From: CAWKZT01 sp963854565
GTDB lineage: Bacteria; Actinomycetota; Acidimicrobiia; Acidimicrobiales; JAHEJN01
Length of the DNA: 7,273 bases
Reading direction: 5' to 3'
Assembly: GCA_963854565.1 (NCBI GenBank)
Contig: CAWKZT010000090.1
Span: forward strand, 1 to 7,273
In this document: piece by piece, positions 5,781-7,273 of the stretch
Layout of the letters: each line of letters begins with the position of its first letter
How positions within the stretch are numbered: the stretch's first letter is position 1
Position numbers and translations under genes: made by a program
Notes under the pieces: generated by a model
The model's input: the letters and a program-made list of their open reading frames with translations, nothing else
Database searches by the model: none
Told to the model about the DNA's origin: nothing

Positions 5781-7273
5781 ATGAGTGATCCAACTGTTGC
5801 ATCTGGCCACAACGATGGTGCTCAACTAGCGACTGTCCGCGAGGCAAAACGCCGTCGCACGTTCGCGATTATCTCTCACCCTGATGCCGGTAAGACCACA
5901 CTTACGGAAAAGTTCTTGTTGTATTCTGGTGCCGTTCAAGATGCCGGAACGGTTAAGGCGCGCTCGGGGCGACGCAGTGTCCGTTCGGACTGGATGGCCA
6001 TGGAGCAAGAGCGGGGCATTTCTATTGCCTCGGCGGTGATGCAGTTCGAGTACCGCGATCATGTAATCAATTTGCTTGATACCCCTGGTCACCGCGATTT
6101 TTCTGAAGACACCTACCGGGTTCTTGCCGCAGTGGACGCGGCCGTCATGGTGCTCGATACCGCCAAAGGTATTGAGCCTCAGACACGCAAGCTCTTCGAA
6201 GTGTGCCGCGCCCGCGACATGCCGGTCATCACGTTCCTCAACAAGATGGATCGCCCCGGCCTCGATCCGCTAGAACTCCTCGATCAAATTGAGGAGCAGA
6301 TTGGTCTCAAACCAACTCCAGTCACTTGGCCTGTGGGGATTCCTGGATATTTCCGGGGGGTTATTGATCGACGCACTGGAGATTTTGTCCGGTATACCCG
6401 AACCGCCCGAGGGGCGACGGAAGCGGCCGAAGAAATCTTGTCCCCCGAGCAGGCACTCGCCGAAGAAGGTGACATTTGGGAGACCGCATCGGAGGAATCC
6501 GAACTTTTTACCGAAATCGGCTCCGATTTTGATCGGGCCAGCTTTTTGGCGGGCAAGACGAGCCCACTATTCGTCGGGTCAGCGCTCACCAACTTTGGCG
6601 TGCGGCATCTGCTCGATGGCGTGATCGACATGGCACCAGCGGCCGAAGACCGACTCGATGAGACGGGAGAGTTTCGCCCCATCGAAGACCAATTTTCGGG
6701 ATTCGTGTTCAAAGTACAAGCCAACATGGATAAGAATCACCGCGATCGGTTGGCCTTCTTACGGGTATGTTCCGGTGAGTTCGAACGGGGCATGACCCTC
6801 AGTCACGAACGCACCGGTCGGCCCTTCAACACGAAGTACGCCGTGAGTGTGTTTGGTGCTGAGCGCGAGACCCTCGAAGAGGGCTATCCGGGCGATGTCA
6901 TTGGTTTCATCAATGCCACCGATCTGCAGATTGGCGACACGCTCTATGCCGGCGACAAGGTCAAGTTCCCGCCGATCCCACGGTTCGAGCCCGAAGAGTT
7001 TGCCGTGGCTCGCCCGATCGACGTTTCCAAGACCAAACAATTCCGCAAAGGCCTGGCCCAATTGGAAGAAGAAGGCGTGGTGCAAGTTTTGCGCGACGCT
7101 CAGTCCGGCGATGTGGCCCCTATCTTGGCCGCCGTGGGAATCATGCAGTTTGAGGTATTTGCGCACCGTCTCGAAAACGAGTTCAACGCCAAGGTCGAAA
7201 TCTCGCCAACTTCGTACCAAGTGGCACGACGAACCGACACCGATACCGCCCAGAAACTTGCCAGTATTTCAGC
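5781..7273 (+). CDS. prfC: Peptide chain release factor 3 (RF3), 3' end cut by the window
   Basis: RF3 is the translational GTPase that removes RF1/RF2 from the ribosome after termination. I translated this frame directly: it is open for 497 codons to the window edge, against about 529 residues in E. coli RF3, so only a short C-terminal piece is missing. GTPase motifs are all present: G1 HPDAGKTT (33-40), the RGIS switch segment (79-82 region, after the DWMAMEQE stretch), G3 DTPGH (100-104), G4 NKMD (154-157) and G5-like GSAL (266-269). The KQFRKGLAQLEEEGVVQV segment and the later QFEVFAHRLENEF segment are typical of the RF3 C-terminal part. An in-frame stop at 5766 makes ATG 5781 the first possible start. 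It is divergent from the queF-like gene with 40 bases between. No frameshift or missing key motif is seen. Overlapping minus-strand open frames are shadows. Confidence 0.97.
   Translation, partial: MSDPTVASGHNDGAQLATVREAKRRRTFAIISHPDAGKTTLTEKFLLYSGAVQDAGTVKARSGRRSVRSDWMAMEQERGISIASAVMQFEYRDHVINLLDTPGHRDFSEDTYRVLAAVDAAVMVLDTAKGIEPQTRKLFEVCRARDMPVITFLNKMDRPGLDPLELLDQIEEQIGLKPTPVTWPVGIPGYFRGVIDRRTGDFVRYTRTARGATEAAEEILSPEQALAEEGDIWETASEESELFTEIGSDFDRASFLAGKTSPLFVGSALTNFGVRHLLDGVIDMAPAAEDRLDETGEFRPIEDQFSGFVFKVQANMDKNHRDRLAFLRVCSGEFERGMTLSHERTGRPFNTKYAVSVFGAERETLEEGYPGDVIGFINATDLQIGDTLYAGDKVKFPPIPRFEPEEFAVARPIDVSKTKQFRKGLAQLEEEGVVQVLRDAQSGDVAPILAAVGIMQFEVFAHRLENEFNAKVEISPTSYQVARRTDTDTAQKLASIS

Noticed and set aside
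5741..5812. Longer queF-like starts at 5782 and 5812
   Set aside because: The added residues do not resemble QueF and the longer forms would overlap the prfC start; the ATG at 5740 has a plausible GGTGGG before it.
1426..7020. Several CGATCG sites, two within GCGATCGC (near 4356 and 5653)
   Set aside because: I count about seven against roughly two expected, but sites fall in coding DNA and one short window cannot show a genome-wide bias; the cyanobacterial HIP1 explanation does not fit the gene content.
6284..7220. Long minus-strand open frames of about 150 residues
   Set aside because: They lie entirely opposite the well-supported prfC frame and show no protein family features.

Overview
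This window looks like a chromosomal segment from an actinobacterium of moderate GC content (mid-to-high fifties by eye). An Acidimicrobiia-like lineage is my best guess. The guess rests on general protein style (two crotonases, a stand-alone RecB-family nuclease with a cysteine cluster, a QueF, an RF3), on a tRNA gene that does not encode its CCA end, and on several genes that have a -10-like box just before the start codon instead of a Shine-Dalgarno site. No phage, insertion sequence, CRISPR array or plasmid function is visible. The layout is that of ordinary core or shell genome.

Left block (30-1758, minus strand): a Cas4/RecB-type PD-(D/E)XK nuclease is followed 37 bases later by a crotonase-fold protein, probably in one transcript. 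The nuclease carries the four-cysteine pattern of 4Fe-4S nucleases but has no cas or addAB partner here. The crotonase lacks both classical catalytic glutamates. Divergent from the nuclease is a small plus-strand gene (1830-2255) of unknown function with a good ribosome binding site. The 71 bases between them contain overlapping inverted repeats.

Middle block: a second crotonase (2259-3101, minus strand) of a different subfamily converges on the small gene with only 3 bases between the stops. It diverges from a large plus-strand gene (3215-5215) for a membrane O-acyltransferase fused to a C-terminal SGNH domain, a likely cell-surface glycan-modifying enzyme. A tRNA-Leu(UAA) gene follows at 5248-5330.

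Right block: a compact QueF-like protein (5348-5740, minus strand) and peptide chain release factor 3, prfC (from 5781, plus strand, running off the window), are divergent, with 40 bases between their starts. The QueF keeps the catalytic Cys, Asp and Glu but has Gly where the conserved active-site His is expected.

I see no multi-gene system that is clearly new. The most useful leads are the His-less QueF, the two unlike crotonases with altered active sites, the solitary Fe-S nuclease, the unknown small protein whose message can form two competing hairpins, and the repeated TAAGCT-plus-six-bases arrangement before two start codons, which suggests leaderless transcription.
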